Source: Candidatus Aenigmatarchaeota archaeon (lineage in GTDB: Archaea; Aenigmatarchaeota; Aenigmatarchaeia; QMZP01). From it: a stretch of DNA of 42,116 nt. The translations under genes and the position numbers were made by a program. The notes under the pieces were generated by a model. That model was not told where the DNA came from and did not search any database. It saw only the letters and a program-made list of their open reading frames with translations. Numbering within the stretch: the first letter of the stretch is position 1; the number at the start of each line of letters is the position of its first letter. Below, one piece after another: positions 15,032 through 22,670 of this stretch. The stretch lies in the NCBI GenBank assembly GCA_016185435.1, contig JACPNN010000003.1, positions 1 through 42,116 of the forward strand. The letters run 5' to 3'.

Positions 15032-15505
15032 GCTGGGATGGCCGAGTGGTCTAAGGCGCAGGATTGCTAATCCTGTGGGCTCTGCCCGCGAGGGTTCAAA
15101 ACCACCCTCTTTTTCCAAAAAGAGGGTAATTGTAGACAGAAGCATATCAGCGGATATGCTTCATAACCAAATGTATCCAGAAAAAGGAGTTACCAATAAC
15201 GAACTCGAAATTATTGGTAATTTGTTTTCTTTGGATAGACCGGCAGCCTTTCAATAGGCTTTTCTTCCAAAGAAAGCCAGTGGGAGACAGAAGCATGCCA
15301 TTGGTGACGAAGCAGCTATGGGTTACGAAACAGGTCGCCACCTGTTTCAATATCCGATGCCTGCTTCAATATCCGATTATGCTTCCATACCCAAGCAAAG
15401 AAAGGAATTACAGATGCCGTATGCATTCAGAAGGTGTAGACCCGTAGAGGGGATACCTCCCCTCTGGGGAAAGAAAGGCTTGCGGTGAAAATCCCTCTCC
15501 CAGCG
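15032..15505 (+). tRNA. tRNA-Ser(GCU) with a 391-nt insertion in the T-loop
   Basis: The acceptor 5' strand GCTGGGA (15032-15038) pairs with TCCCAGC (15498-15504), followed by discriminator G15505 as expected for Ser. The anticodon stem-loop is CAGGA-TTGCTAA-TCCTG (GCU). A long variable arm (GGGC/GCCC) is present. The T-stem 5' strand GAGGG is at 15090-15094 and its 3' strand CCCTC at 15493-15497. Between T-loop nucleotides TTCAAA (15095-15100) and T15492 lie 391 extra nt. Removal gives GAGGG-TTCAAAT-CCCTC. A T-run after 15505 is a plausible terminator. The junction is ambiguous by a few A residues. Confidence 0.9.
15101..15491 (+). other. T-loop insertion (intron-like) of tRNA-Ser(GCU)
   Basis: The insertion is hairpin-rich: 10 bp at 15105-15126, 10 bp with an AGCG loop at 15139-15162, 10 bp at 15190-15220, and 9 bp with a CGCC loop at 15327-15348. 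Its ends can pair, CACC near 15103-15107 with GGTG at 15484-15487, next to the T-stem. The first 95 nt or so are homologous to the tRNA-Leu insertion. A second, diverged copy of the same module seems to start near 15284. There is no convincing ORF. Splicing is inferred, not shown. Confidence 0.75.
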
Positions 15506-15550
15506 TTTTTATATTTTCCAATGTCACAGCATCGCATCTTTCCTCTATCG

Positions 15551-16717
15551 TCATTTCCTATTTTTTATGATCCGGGCAATTTTTTTTGCCCTCTGCCTAT
15601 ACGTGAAAAGATGCCTTTTCCTGTAAAGTCTTTCAGCATTTTCATTCCCTTCTCCTGTAAAAGCCCTTTTAATTCCTTCGGCCAAAGCCTTTGGATTTCC
15701 TGGCGTCACAAAAACTGCATCCTTCTCGCCCAAAACCTCAGTCAGGCTTCCAACACTTGTCGCTACAATCGGCCTCCTGCAGCTCATATATTCAAAAAGT
15801 TTGAGAGGGGATGTAAATATCTCATTTCTTATATTCGAAGGATAAGGAAGCACAAGCACATCTGAAGCGGCAAGGTATAGTGCTACAAGTTTCTGACCAA
15901 CTCTACCCACAAGCTCTACGTTCCGGGCACCAAGCTTTTCTGCCATTCTGCCGAGAAAATCAATTTCCTCCTTACCTCCGCCCACAATATATACATCAAC
16001 ATCCGGGATAAATTTGGCACTCCTTATAAGAATATCAGCCCCCTTTTCCGCCAGCTTCAGGCCGGAAAATACTACAAGCCTGCTGCGTTTCTTTATTCCA
16101 AGAAGCTTCCTAGCATGCGACTTTTCAGGAAGATTGTCGAATATTGACGGCTCATACGCATCAGGCACTACATGGCAATGGAGGCCATATCTGTCTTCAA
16201 TCAGAGACTTGAGGCCCTTTGTGATAGTGATAAGAGATTCTGCCTTGTATAATGTCTTTTTTTCCAGATTTTCGGTAAGCTTTTCCAGACTGTTTGTTTC
16301 AAGATGCTCAAGAGAATGCAACTCCACTATAGGTTTTCTGATAAAGAGGCTTGCTATTGTGTCCCTTGAAAAGAAGATTGTGTCCCTTGAAAAGACATAG
16401 CAAAGCCTGACAAGAATCGAATACAGAATTCTGTCTGCAAGGAAAAATGTATTCTTTGCCCATCCCGGCAGATGGAAAAATGCCGCAATCCTGCCGAAGC
16501 TTGTTGCTGGAAGCCTTTTTACAATAATTCTGTTTTTCTGATAAGAGTCGAATTTATATTTCTTTGCCAAACTTCCTATTGTCAGCGGATAGACAATTTC
16601 AACCGGAAAGAAATTTCTCAGATATTTGCATGTATAAAATGTCTGTATCGAATGGGCCTGCTTGAAATCAGGTTCGCCTGCCGAAATGTACACAAGTCTT
16701 GATATATCCTGTTTCAT
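15551..16717 (-). CDS. GT4-type glycosyltransferase
   Basis: The 388-residue GT-B fold protein has the GT4 C-terminal pattern: VVFSGLKLAEKGADILI, VYIVGGGKEE, and SDVLVLPYPSN...TSPLKLFEYMSCRRPIVAT, where PLKLFE supplies the second Glu of the nucleotide-sugar site. It is predicted to transfer a sugar from an NDP donor in the cytosol or at the inner membrane face. A TTAATAA box about 25 nt before the ATG suggests a leaderless start. An in-frame 7-residue tandem duplication (FSRDTIF/FSRDTIA) is visible. It is next to the interrupted tRNA-Ser and opens the glycan island. Confidence 0.88.
   Translation of the reverse strand: MKQDISRLVYISAGEPDFKQAHSIQTFYTCKYLRNFFPVEIVYPLTIGSLAKKYKFDSYQKNRIIVKRLPATSFGRIAAFFHLPGWAKNTFFLADRILYSILVRLCYVFSRDTIFFSRDTIASLFIRKPIVELHSLEHLETNSLEKLTENLEKKTLYKAESLITITKGLKSLIEDRYGLHCHVVPDAYEPSIFDNLPEKSHARKLLGIKKRSRLVVFSGLKLAEKGADILIRSAKFIPDVDVYIVGGGKEEIDFLGRMAEKLGARNVELVGRVGQKLVALYLAASDVLVLPYPSNIRNEIFTSPLKLFEYMSCRRPIVATSVGSLTEVLGEKDAVFVTPGNPKALAEGIKRAFTGEGNENAERLYRKRHLFTYRQRAKKIARIIKNRK
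16356..16395 (+). repeat. 21-bp-period tandem duplication in a glycosyltransferase gene
   Basis: A 19-nt identical sequence starts at 16356 and again at 16377, period 21 nt, keeping frame and duplicating seven residues of the glycosyltransferase. The identity suggests it is recent. Confidence 0.85.
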
Positions 16718-16768
16718 ACGTTTTAAAGAGCAGTTTGTTATTAATAGGAAATTCAGGCAAATATATGT

Positions 16769-16921
16769 CTATAGACTTTGATTTTTTAGCTCGATTGACA
16801 TCCTCCCATAAACAACAACCATCCTCCTCTCCATGTTGTGCGCTATAGCCATTATCAGCACCTCTTTTGCCTGGCTCCAGAAGCATTTCGTGTAGAGGGT
16901 GTCCCCACACTTCCTCTTCAC
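16769..16921 (-). pseudogene. Transposase C-terminal remnant
   Basis: In the 400-nt gap between two glycosyltransferase genes, a 50-codon minus-strand frame reads VKRKCGDTLYTK, then WSQAKEVLIMAIAHN, then MERRMVVVYG, ending in TAG. Basic-Gly-Asp-x-Leu-Tyr-Thr-Lys followed by an amphipathic helix ending in HN is typical of DDE transposase tails. A TAG immediately precedes the fragment, so the gene is dead. It resembles the fragment at 2-130. Confidence 0.5.
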
Positions 16922-16944
16922 CTAAGGTGTGTCTACATCTTAGG
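16921..16944. repeat. Inverted repeat beside transposase remnant
   Basis: CCTAAG (16921-16926) is complementary to CTTAGG (16939-16944), and the stem can extend inward with TGT/ACA around a GTCT loop. It abuts the transposase remnant and may be part of an insertion-sequence end or a terminator. The rest of the gap (16945-17121) shows nothing recognisable. Confidence 0.4.
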
Positions 16945-17121
16945 AGGGCTCATGTTTATAGGATTTCTACAGAGCTAAAATTCCAAATAACATGATTCAT
17001 AAATATCATGTATTGCTGCCAACAGAAGCTGCTTTTATCATTTTAACTTTTCTATTTATCGATTTTTACAAAAAAGATTTTCCATAAATCCAAATGCTTG
17101 CAAATCCCGCAAAAGAGTACA

Positions 17122-18135
17122 CTAGCTGCCTTTCAAGATCTCTGAGAAGTATCCTATCATCTGTCTTGTCGTATGCCTCATTGAGTATTTCTGGACATGC
17201 CTCCTGCCGGCAGAGCCCATCTTTCTCCTCAGGCTCTGGTCTGTGATGAGCCTTTCAAGGCTTTCCTCCCATTGGGAAGGCGAGGTAGGCAGATAGCCAT
17301 GAATGCCATCGCCCACTATACTCGGTATTTCCCCGATCGGGGTGCATACTACTGGAAGGCCTGAGGCCATATACTCCAGCAATTTTGTGTGCATCCCTGC
17401 CTTTTCCAGGAAACTGCCCGGAGAAGGCAGCAGGGCAATATCCATTTCTTCCATCTCCTTAGGGACATCCGAACTGTCCAGCCACCCTGTAATCTTTACC
17501 GGTATCCCTCTTTTCCGGCATTCATCTGCCACTTCAGCATCTTCGCTCCCAACAATTTTCAGAAGCAAATGATGGCGTTTGCAGAGGCTTTGCAGGGTGT
17601 CAAGGATCATCATAAGATTTTTCTGCCACCTCCCCACCCAGCCGAGAACAACGGGCTTTTTGGCCGCTCTTGCCACAGGAGGGAAACGCCCTGTATCGAC
17701 AACAGCCGGCAGTATTTTCACATGCCTGCTGTGTTTTTTTGCCATTTCACAGAGCAGCCTGCTGGGAACAAGAGTCAGATGGCTTAATTCCACCATCTTC
17801 CTGAAATCTTCCTGAGCAGGCGTATAATCGTCAATGTGGAACACAATCTTTTTTCCAAACGCCTTTGCCAACTTGGCATAGAAGCGATGTATAAAGGAAA
17901 AGGTTTTCTGGAAGAATATTATGTCATATCTCCAGAAGACAAAGGGAAAAAGGAGAAGCCTGTCCTTGTTGCCTATCAATGGGTTGCGCCTTTCCTTTTC
18001 AATCAATATGCGGGCTTTTATGCCCTCTTTCCTGAGGGCCATCGCCCTCTCATAAACCTGGGTTCTTGTGCTTGCCTTGAAAGAATCCTGCGCCGGAAAG
18101 AACAGCACGCTGATTGCTTTTTTTTGATTTGACAT
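17122..18135 (-). CDS. GT4-type glycosyltransferase
   Basis: This 337-residue GT-B protein has VVLGWVGRWQKNLMMILDTL, LKIVGSEDAE, and the donor-site block IALLPSPGSFLEKAGMHTKL followed by LEYMASGLPVVCT. The N-terminal domain has the usual Rossmann start (ISVLFFPAQDSFKAST). The ATG at 18135 follows a GGTG Shine-Dalgarno by 6 nt; a GTG at 18144 is rejected. It is separated by 32 nt from the next glycosyltransferase gene on the same strand and is probably cotranscribed. Sugar specificity cannot be read from sequence. Confidence 0.88.
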   Translation of the reverse strand: MSNQKKAISVLFFPAQDSFKASTRTQVYERAMALRKEGIKARILIEKERRNPLIGNKDRLLLFPFVFWRYDIIFFQKTFSFIHRFYAKLAKAFGKKIVFHIDDYTPAQEDFRKMVELSHLTLVPSRLLCEMAKKHSRHVKILPAVVDTGRFPPVARAAKKPVVLGWVGRWQKNLMMILDTLQSLCKRHHLLLKIVGSEDAEVADECRKRGIPVKITGWLDSSDVPKEMEEMDIALLPSPGSFLEKAGMHTKLLEYMASGLPVVCTPIGEIPSIVGDGIHGYLPTSPSQWEESLERLITDQSLRRKMGSAGRRHVQKYSMRHTTRQMIGYFSEILKGS

Positions 18136-18167
18136 CAAAACCACCGGATTGAGATTTAGTGAAAGTG

Positions 18168-19244
18168 CTATCTGCCAGAGACTCTAACAGTCCTCTCAAG
18201 CTCCTTTTCCCATTTCTTTACCATAATTCTCCACTCATATTTCTTTTTGACAAGCTCATAGCCCTTTTTCCCCAGACTTTTTCTTAACTGTCCATCTGCC
18301 AACAGCCTTTCCAGTATTTTCCTCAAGGCCCTTTCATCTCCTGGCCGGAACAGGACGCCATTGGACCAGTTGTCAATAACCTCCGGAGCGCCGCCAACAG
18401 CGCTGGCAACAATCACTTTTTTCATGGCCATCGCCTCTATGACAACCGATGAAAAGCCCTCCTTGTATGACGGCAGGACAATAATGTCAACTGCGGCCAT
18501 ATACTCGGGCATTTTCTGGTACCTGACAAATCCTACAAATTCCACATCCAGGTTTCCGGCCAGCTCAAGCAATTTTCCCTTCTCTTCGCCATCGCCTACT
18601 ATAGCTGCCTTAAAGCTGCCCTTCAGAGAGCGAAGGGCAATCAGCAAATCTTCCACGCCCTTGCTCTTGTGGAGCCTGCCGAAGAAGCCTATAACCGGCT
18701 TGCTGTATTTTCTGAATGGCTTCGTCGCATAGTCGAAATGCCTCAAATCAACCCCGTGATGGAGAACAATGCCCTTGGTGTTTGTTGTAACAGTTTTTTT
18801 GACCCAGCTTGAAGAGTAAATTATGTAATCACAGAGGTTGAAGGCCACGGTTTTTATGAAGCCTCTTGAATCATTTCTTACGCTGCATATCAGAGGTATT
18901 CCGTGCAATTTTGCATGGAAAACAGCAGGGAATACAGTGGACCAGTCCCAGCAGACAATGACATCAGGCCTTTGTTTCAGGGAAAAGGACTGCAGGAATG
19001 CGCTCAGGAACCATGTGGCAAGCCTTAAAAGCGGAAGATCAATGAACCACGTCCTGTAAATCAGAATCCCGCCGCTTTCTATAACAGGCGATGAGCCTTT
19101 TATCTTTCTGGAAATCACGCTTATTCTGTGGCCCCTTTTTTTCAGGGCTTCGCAAAGCTTCGCAGGCGATGTTGCCAGATGTGATGCGTCTCCTGCATCC
19201 TCACTTTGGGATCTGAAATATGTGTTATAGAGCAGTATTTTCAT
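18168..19244 (-). CDS. GT4-type glycosyltransferase
   Basis: The 358-residue protein has the complete GT4 signature: VIGFFGRLHKSKGVEDLLIA, AAIVGDGEEKGKL, and DIIVLPSYKEGFSSVVIEAM, where E-G-F-x5-E is the nucleotide-sugar motif. ICSVRNDSRGF is in the acceptor domain. The start is the ATG at 19244, 6 nt after GGTG; the GTG at 19253 is the alternative. It is first in a two-gene unit with the gene at 17122-18135. Predicted role is assembly of a surface glycan. Confidence 0.92.
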   Translation of the reverse strand: MKILLYNTYFRSQSEDAGDASHLATSPAKLCEALKKRGHRISVISRKIKGSSPVIESGGILIYRTWFIDLPLLRLATWFLSAFLQSFSLKQRPDVIVCWDWSTVFPAVFHAKLHGIPLICSVRNDSRGFIKTVAFNLCDYIIYSSSWVKKTVTTNTKGIVLHHGVDLRHFDYATKPFRKYSKPVIGFFGRLHKSKGVEDLLIALRSLKGSFKAAIVGDGEEKGKLLELAGNLDVEFVGFVRYQKMPEYMAAVDIIVLPSYKEGFSSVVIEAMAMKKVIVASAVGGAPEVIDNWSNGVLFRPGDERALRKILERLLADGQLRKSLGKKGYELVKKKYEWRIMVKKWEKELERTVRVSGR

Positions 19245-19341
19245 CAGCGCCACCTATGCCATTATGCAATTACTTTTCTAAGCCTGAAAGGAATTAAAAG
19301 CTAAGGGGGCAGTACTTACATTCGGCAGAAGCAGGATTGTG

Positions 19342-20535
19342 ATGAGGATAATACATATCTACGCAAGGAAGCCCCATCCAAGGATCTGGGGGGAAAGGGT
19401 TGATGTCCGCTTTTGGAAGATGTCAGAATGGCTCCATAATAACGGTTTCGACGTTGCCGGCATAACAAAGGGCGAGAAAAGTGAAAGGAAATATTTTGAA
19501 GGAATAGAAACATTCAGAGTACCATCACGCGGAATTGCGGATTTTGCCCTGAAAGTTTCTTCCCTTCTGCTCAAGCTCGACAAGGAAAAAGGAATTGATA
19601 TTATACATGGCCACAGGCATTCAGGTGTGCTGCCAGCTTTGATTGCAAAGAAGCTGGGATTGAAATCTTCCGTCATCTTCGACTATCATGATCCATGGTC
19701 AGGGGAAAGCCATATGACTGAGCCAAACCTGTGGCAGAGACTGAAAACAGGCTTATTCAGACATCTGGAGGGCTTTATAGCCAGGAACTGCGACCACATT
19801 TTTGTTGTAACAGAATTCCAGGCGGATATTCTGGCAAAGAAGCATGGACTAAGCAAAAGCAAGTTCACGGTTGTCTATAACATGGCCAAGAAAGACGTAT
19901 TCAAGCCTTCCCTTTCCGATAAGGAGAAATTCGGTTTCACTGGCAAAAAAATTGTCTTTTTCGTTGGCTCCATTGTCCCATATTTCGGCATACACTTGCT
20001 TGTAGATGCTGCAAGCCTTGTTGTGAAGAAGGTTCCAAATGCCGTTTTTGTAATCAAAGGCGTTTTCCACGATAAGGATTATGGAGAGAAAATTATGAAG
20101 CAAATCAGGGATAATGGCCTTGCGAAACATTTCATAATCATAAAGGAATGGCTGGATGAGGAAAAGCTGGCTGCCATGATGGCTTCTGCTGACATAGCTG
20201 CCATAATGCATATGCCAACCCTTCTCACGGAGACAGCGAGCCCCGACAAGCTGTATGAATATCTTGCTTCCGGTCTGCCTGTTGTTTCGACAAACCTGAA
20301 GAACCTCAGGAAGTGGGTTTTGCCCAAAAAAACAGGCCTTCTGGCCCACCATAATCCAGAAGACATTGCTCAGGCGATAATAAAATTGCTTACTGATGAC
20401 GATCTCAGGAAGATGATTTCAAAAAACGCAAGGAGGCTTTGCGAAAATAAATGGAACTGGGATAACGAGATGGGGAAAGTAGAAAGCGTATATCAAAAGC
20501 TGGCCAAGGGGAATCATTCCAAAAGGCTCCTATAG
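19342..20535 (+). CDS. GT4-type glycosyltransferase
   Basis: A 397-residue GT-B protein. The start MRIIHIYARKPHPRIWGERV follows a GTG at 19339 that is less likely as a start. Seen: VIFDYHDPWSG, IVFFVGSIVPYFGIHLLVDA, VFVIKGVFHDKDYGEKI, and the donor site TETASPDKLYEYLASGLPVV, where SPDKLYEYLA replaces the more usual EGxxxxxxE. Divergent from the gene at 18168-19244. Its last 22 nt overlap the convergent glycosyltransferase gene. Confidence 0.9.
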   Translation: MRIIHIYARKPHPRIWGERVDVRFWKMSEWLHNNGFDVAGITKGEKSERKYFEGIETFRVPSRGIADFALKVSSLLLKLDKEKGIDIIHGHRHSGVLPALIAKKLGLKSSVIFDYHDPWSGESHMTEPNLWQRLKTGLFRHLEGFIARNCDHIFVVTEFQADILAKKHGLSKSKFTVVYNMAKKDVFKPSLSDKEKFGFTGKKIVFFVGSIVPYFGIHLLVDAASLVVKKVPNAVFVIKGVFHDKDYGEKIMKQIRDNGLAKHFIIIKEWLDEEKLAAMMASADIAAIMHMPTLLTETASPDKLYEYLASGLPVVSTNLKNLRKWVLPKKTGLLAHHNPEDIAQAIIKLLTDDDLRKMISKNARRLCENKWNWDNEMGKVESVYQKLAKGNHSKRLL

Positions 20536-21728
20536 ATCCCTTTAAGCCTTTTCGCATTGCTTTCTGCCTCAAAAAATTTTGCCATCTTCCTTATATTCTG
20601 TTCGCAGTTTTTCTTCATTCTTTCGCCCTTGATCATATCCTGAATGCCGCCGGCCAGGGCAGCTGCCGAAGGCTTCACCAATATTCCTGTCTGCCTGTCC
20701 CTGATCACCTCATTTGTGCCTCCTGTGTCGGTTGCAACCACGGCCTTCCCCAGGATGGAGCACTCAATCAGGACTCTACTCAGGGGTTCAGCCCTTACCG
20801 AAGGCAGCACCACTATGTCAAATTTCCTGTATATATCCTTCATTTGCTCATATTCCATGCGCCCCAAAAAAGTGACATTTTTTCCCAGCTTCTTTTTTCC
20901 CACGATTTCCTTGTACCTTTCAATGTCAGAATTCCCGACAACATAGAGCTTAATGCCAGGCACATTTCTTTTCACAATATCCAGAGAATCAAGAATCATG
21001 TCAAAGCCCTTGGATTTTGCAAGCCTCCCCACATAGAGGAGGCTGTTTTTCTCTGTTTTTATTTTTCTCCCTCCTGCCACAAAATCCCTTTCTATTACAT
21101 TGTACACCGTCTCTATCCCTTCCCTTCCCATTTTCAAATCTGTTATAACCTCTTGCTCCATGTACCTGCTTACTGGGATTATCCTGTCAGCTTTTCTGTA
21201 CAGGGAGCGCCCAAGAAGATAGACCGGCCAATAAAGGCAGCAGTATACCGTATAGAACAGATATCTCAATAGCCCGTATCTCTGGAAATATTCCAGCTTG
21301 GCCGAATAACTGAAATATGCTATATCCCGGACTGTTATAACTGATTTTTTTCCAAAGAGTTTTGCAGCGGCTATGCCTGCCGGAAAGAAAGGGCTGCTCT
21401 GGATATGAATTATATCTATCCTAAAGCCTGATACAATGATGGCAGTCAGAAAGAAAAGATAGAGATTGAAAAATACTGTATTGAATACCGGGAAAGCGAC
21501 TTTTATACTGGCCGGAAACGGAAATCTTATGACCACCAAATTTTTCCCTTCCCTTTTCAGTGAAAACCTTGCACAGCCGAAGTTTGGCGTGAGTATAAAA
21601 ACCCTCTCGCCCATTCCGGCAATTGTTTCCGCATATATCCGGGAGCTGATTTCTGCGCCCCCGATCTCATGGGGCCTGAAAAACGCTATGAAGTACAATA
21701 TGTTCATAAAGTTGAATCCCATTTCCAT
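20514..21728 (-). CDS. GT4-type glycosyltransferase
   Basis: A 404-residue protein. Seen: IAFFRPHEIGGAEISSRIYA at the acceptor side, SLLYVGRLAKSKGFDMILDS, LYVVGNSDIERYKEIV, and the donor motif EPLSRVLIECSILGKAVVAT (E-x7-E). A hydrophobic stretch at about residues 85-105 suggests monotopic membrane contact. Three Met are possible starts (21728, 21722, 21707). The 3' end overlaps the convergent neighbour, a compact arrangement. Confidence 0.92.
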   Translation of the reverse strand: MEMGFNFMNILYFIAFFRPHEIGGAEISSRIYAETIAGMGERVFILTPNFGCARFSLKREGKNLVVIRFPFPASIKVAFPVFNTVFFNLYLFFLTAIIVSGFRIDIIHIQSSPFFPAGIAAAKLFGKKSVITVRDIAYFSYSAKLEYFQRYGLLRYLFYTVYCCLYWPVYLLGRSLYRKADRIIPVSRYMEQEVITDLKMGREGIETVYNVIERDFVAGGRKIKTEKNSLLYVGRLAKSKGFDMILDSLDIVKRNVPGIKLYVVGNSDIERYKEIVGKKKLGKNVTFLGRMEYEQMKDIYRKFDIVVLPSVRAEPLSRVLIECSILGKAVVATDTGGTNEVIRDRQTGILVKPSAAALAGGIQDMIKGERMKKNCEQNIRKMAKFFEAESNAKRLKGIYRSLLE

Positions 21729-21795
21729 TTAACCAAATCCAGTCGTTTCATTAATCGTATGTATCTGAATGATATAAATTCCTGCGGCGATATTA

Positions 21796-22659
21796 ATGAT
21801 GTTACATTTCCTAAAGAGAGCTGCAAGAAATTCATATAGGCTTCTTTCACGTGGAAAGGCCATGCTTTTTATGGTCTATATAGTGTTTACATTTCAGGCA
21901 GCTATGAACAGTTTCACAAGACAGAGGACGTCATACATAAGATTGTTTCAATATGAAATAATGTGCCCAAAATTCAGGGATTTTTACGATTTCTTTACTG
22001 AAACATTTATTGAAGGTGAGTATTTTTTTGTGGCAGGCAATAACGACCCAAAAATCATAGATTGTGGCGGAGATTTTGGCATGTCGGCCATATATTTCAA
22101 ATGCCTTTATCCTGAAGCGACATTACTGATTTTTGAGCCGAGCAGCAGCAGGTATTCCTGCCTGAAGAGGAATATTAAGGAAAATGATATTGCACACACA
22201 AAGGCTTTGAATTGCGCACTGTCTTCAAAGAATGGCTACATATATTTCGACATTATGAAAAGCAGGGTTAGAGGACAAAATAGAATGAGAACTGAAAGGG
22301 TAAGATGCTGCAGACTTTCTGATTATATCAATGATGTGATCGACTTGTTGAAAGTTGATATAGAGGGCTCAGAATATGATGTTATGAAAGAAGTTCACGC
22401 TTCAGGCAAACTGACGAATGTGAAAAAAATGTTCCTTGAGTATCATATTTACACAGAGGCGGATGTTTCAAGAATGCGAGAAATAACAGAGCTGATAAAA
22501 AATAACGGATTCAGGATATATGCGAGGAGAAAAAAATACCATTACGTGATATACGCTGTCAATCAATTATTCAGCAACAAATTAAATAAAGAGCATATGC
22601 TTACCTGCTCAGCCAATATTGTTGAAGATAACAGACTTTTTTCCGAAGCCAATTCATGA
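21796..22659 (+). CDS. FkbM-family SAM-dependent methyltransferase
   Basis: The 287-residue protein has the FkbM pattern: SAM motif I IIDCGGDFGMSAIYF (about 87-101), the acidic end of the next strand LLIFEPSSSRYSC, and DLLKVDIEGSEYDVMKEV. FkbM enzymes O-methylate sugars or other small molecules. In a glycan island a sugar hydroxyl is the likely target. The N-terminal 45 residues are basic and hydrophobic. A TATAAA at 21773-21778 is 20-23 nt before the alternative ATGs (21796, 21799). Confidence 0.9.
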   Translation: MMLHFLKRAARNSYRLLSRGKAMLFMVYIVFTFQAAMNSFTRQRTSYIRLFQYEIMCPKFRDFYDFFTETFIEGEYFFVAGNNDPKIIDCGGDFGMSAIYFKCLYPEATLLIFEPSSSRYSCLKRNIKENDIAHTKALNCALSSKNGYIYFDIMKSRVRGQNRMRTERVRCCRLSDYINDVIDLLKVDIEGSEYDVMKEVHASGKLTNVKKMFLEYHIYTEADVSRMREITELIKNNGFRIYARRKKYHYVIYAVNQLFSNKLNKEHMLTCSANIVEDNRLFSEANS

Positions 22660-22670
22660 ATCTTATTCCG

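Noticed and set aside
15430-15440. GAAGGTGTAGA in the tRNA-Ser insert resembles the R element of group I introns
   Set aside because: The partner strand for P7 (such as AGTCC) and a P3 pairing are not found, the following sequence is a simple 7-bp hairpin, and the homologous Leu insert of 120 nt is far too short for a group I core.
15101-15491. CRISPR or protein-coding content in the tRNA-Ser insert
   Set aside because: The repeats are inverted or only two copies with unequal spacing, and no frame has protein-like composition or a plausible start.
15095-15492. Canonical archaeal bulge-helix-bulge intron junctions in the tRNA inserts
   Set aside because: I tried to pair the intron start with the downstream exon across 3-nt bulges for all four tRNAs. 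None gives the strict 4-bp central helix. Relaxed forms cannot be excluded by eye.
16668-16910. 80-residue minus-strand frame between glycosyltransferases
   Set aside because: It is in another frame over the transposase remnant and shows no protein-like pattern of its own.
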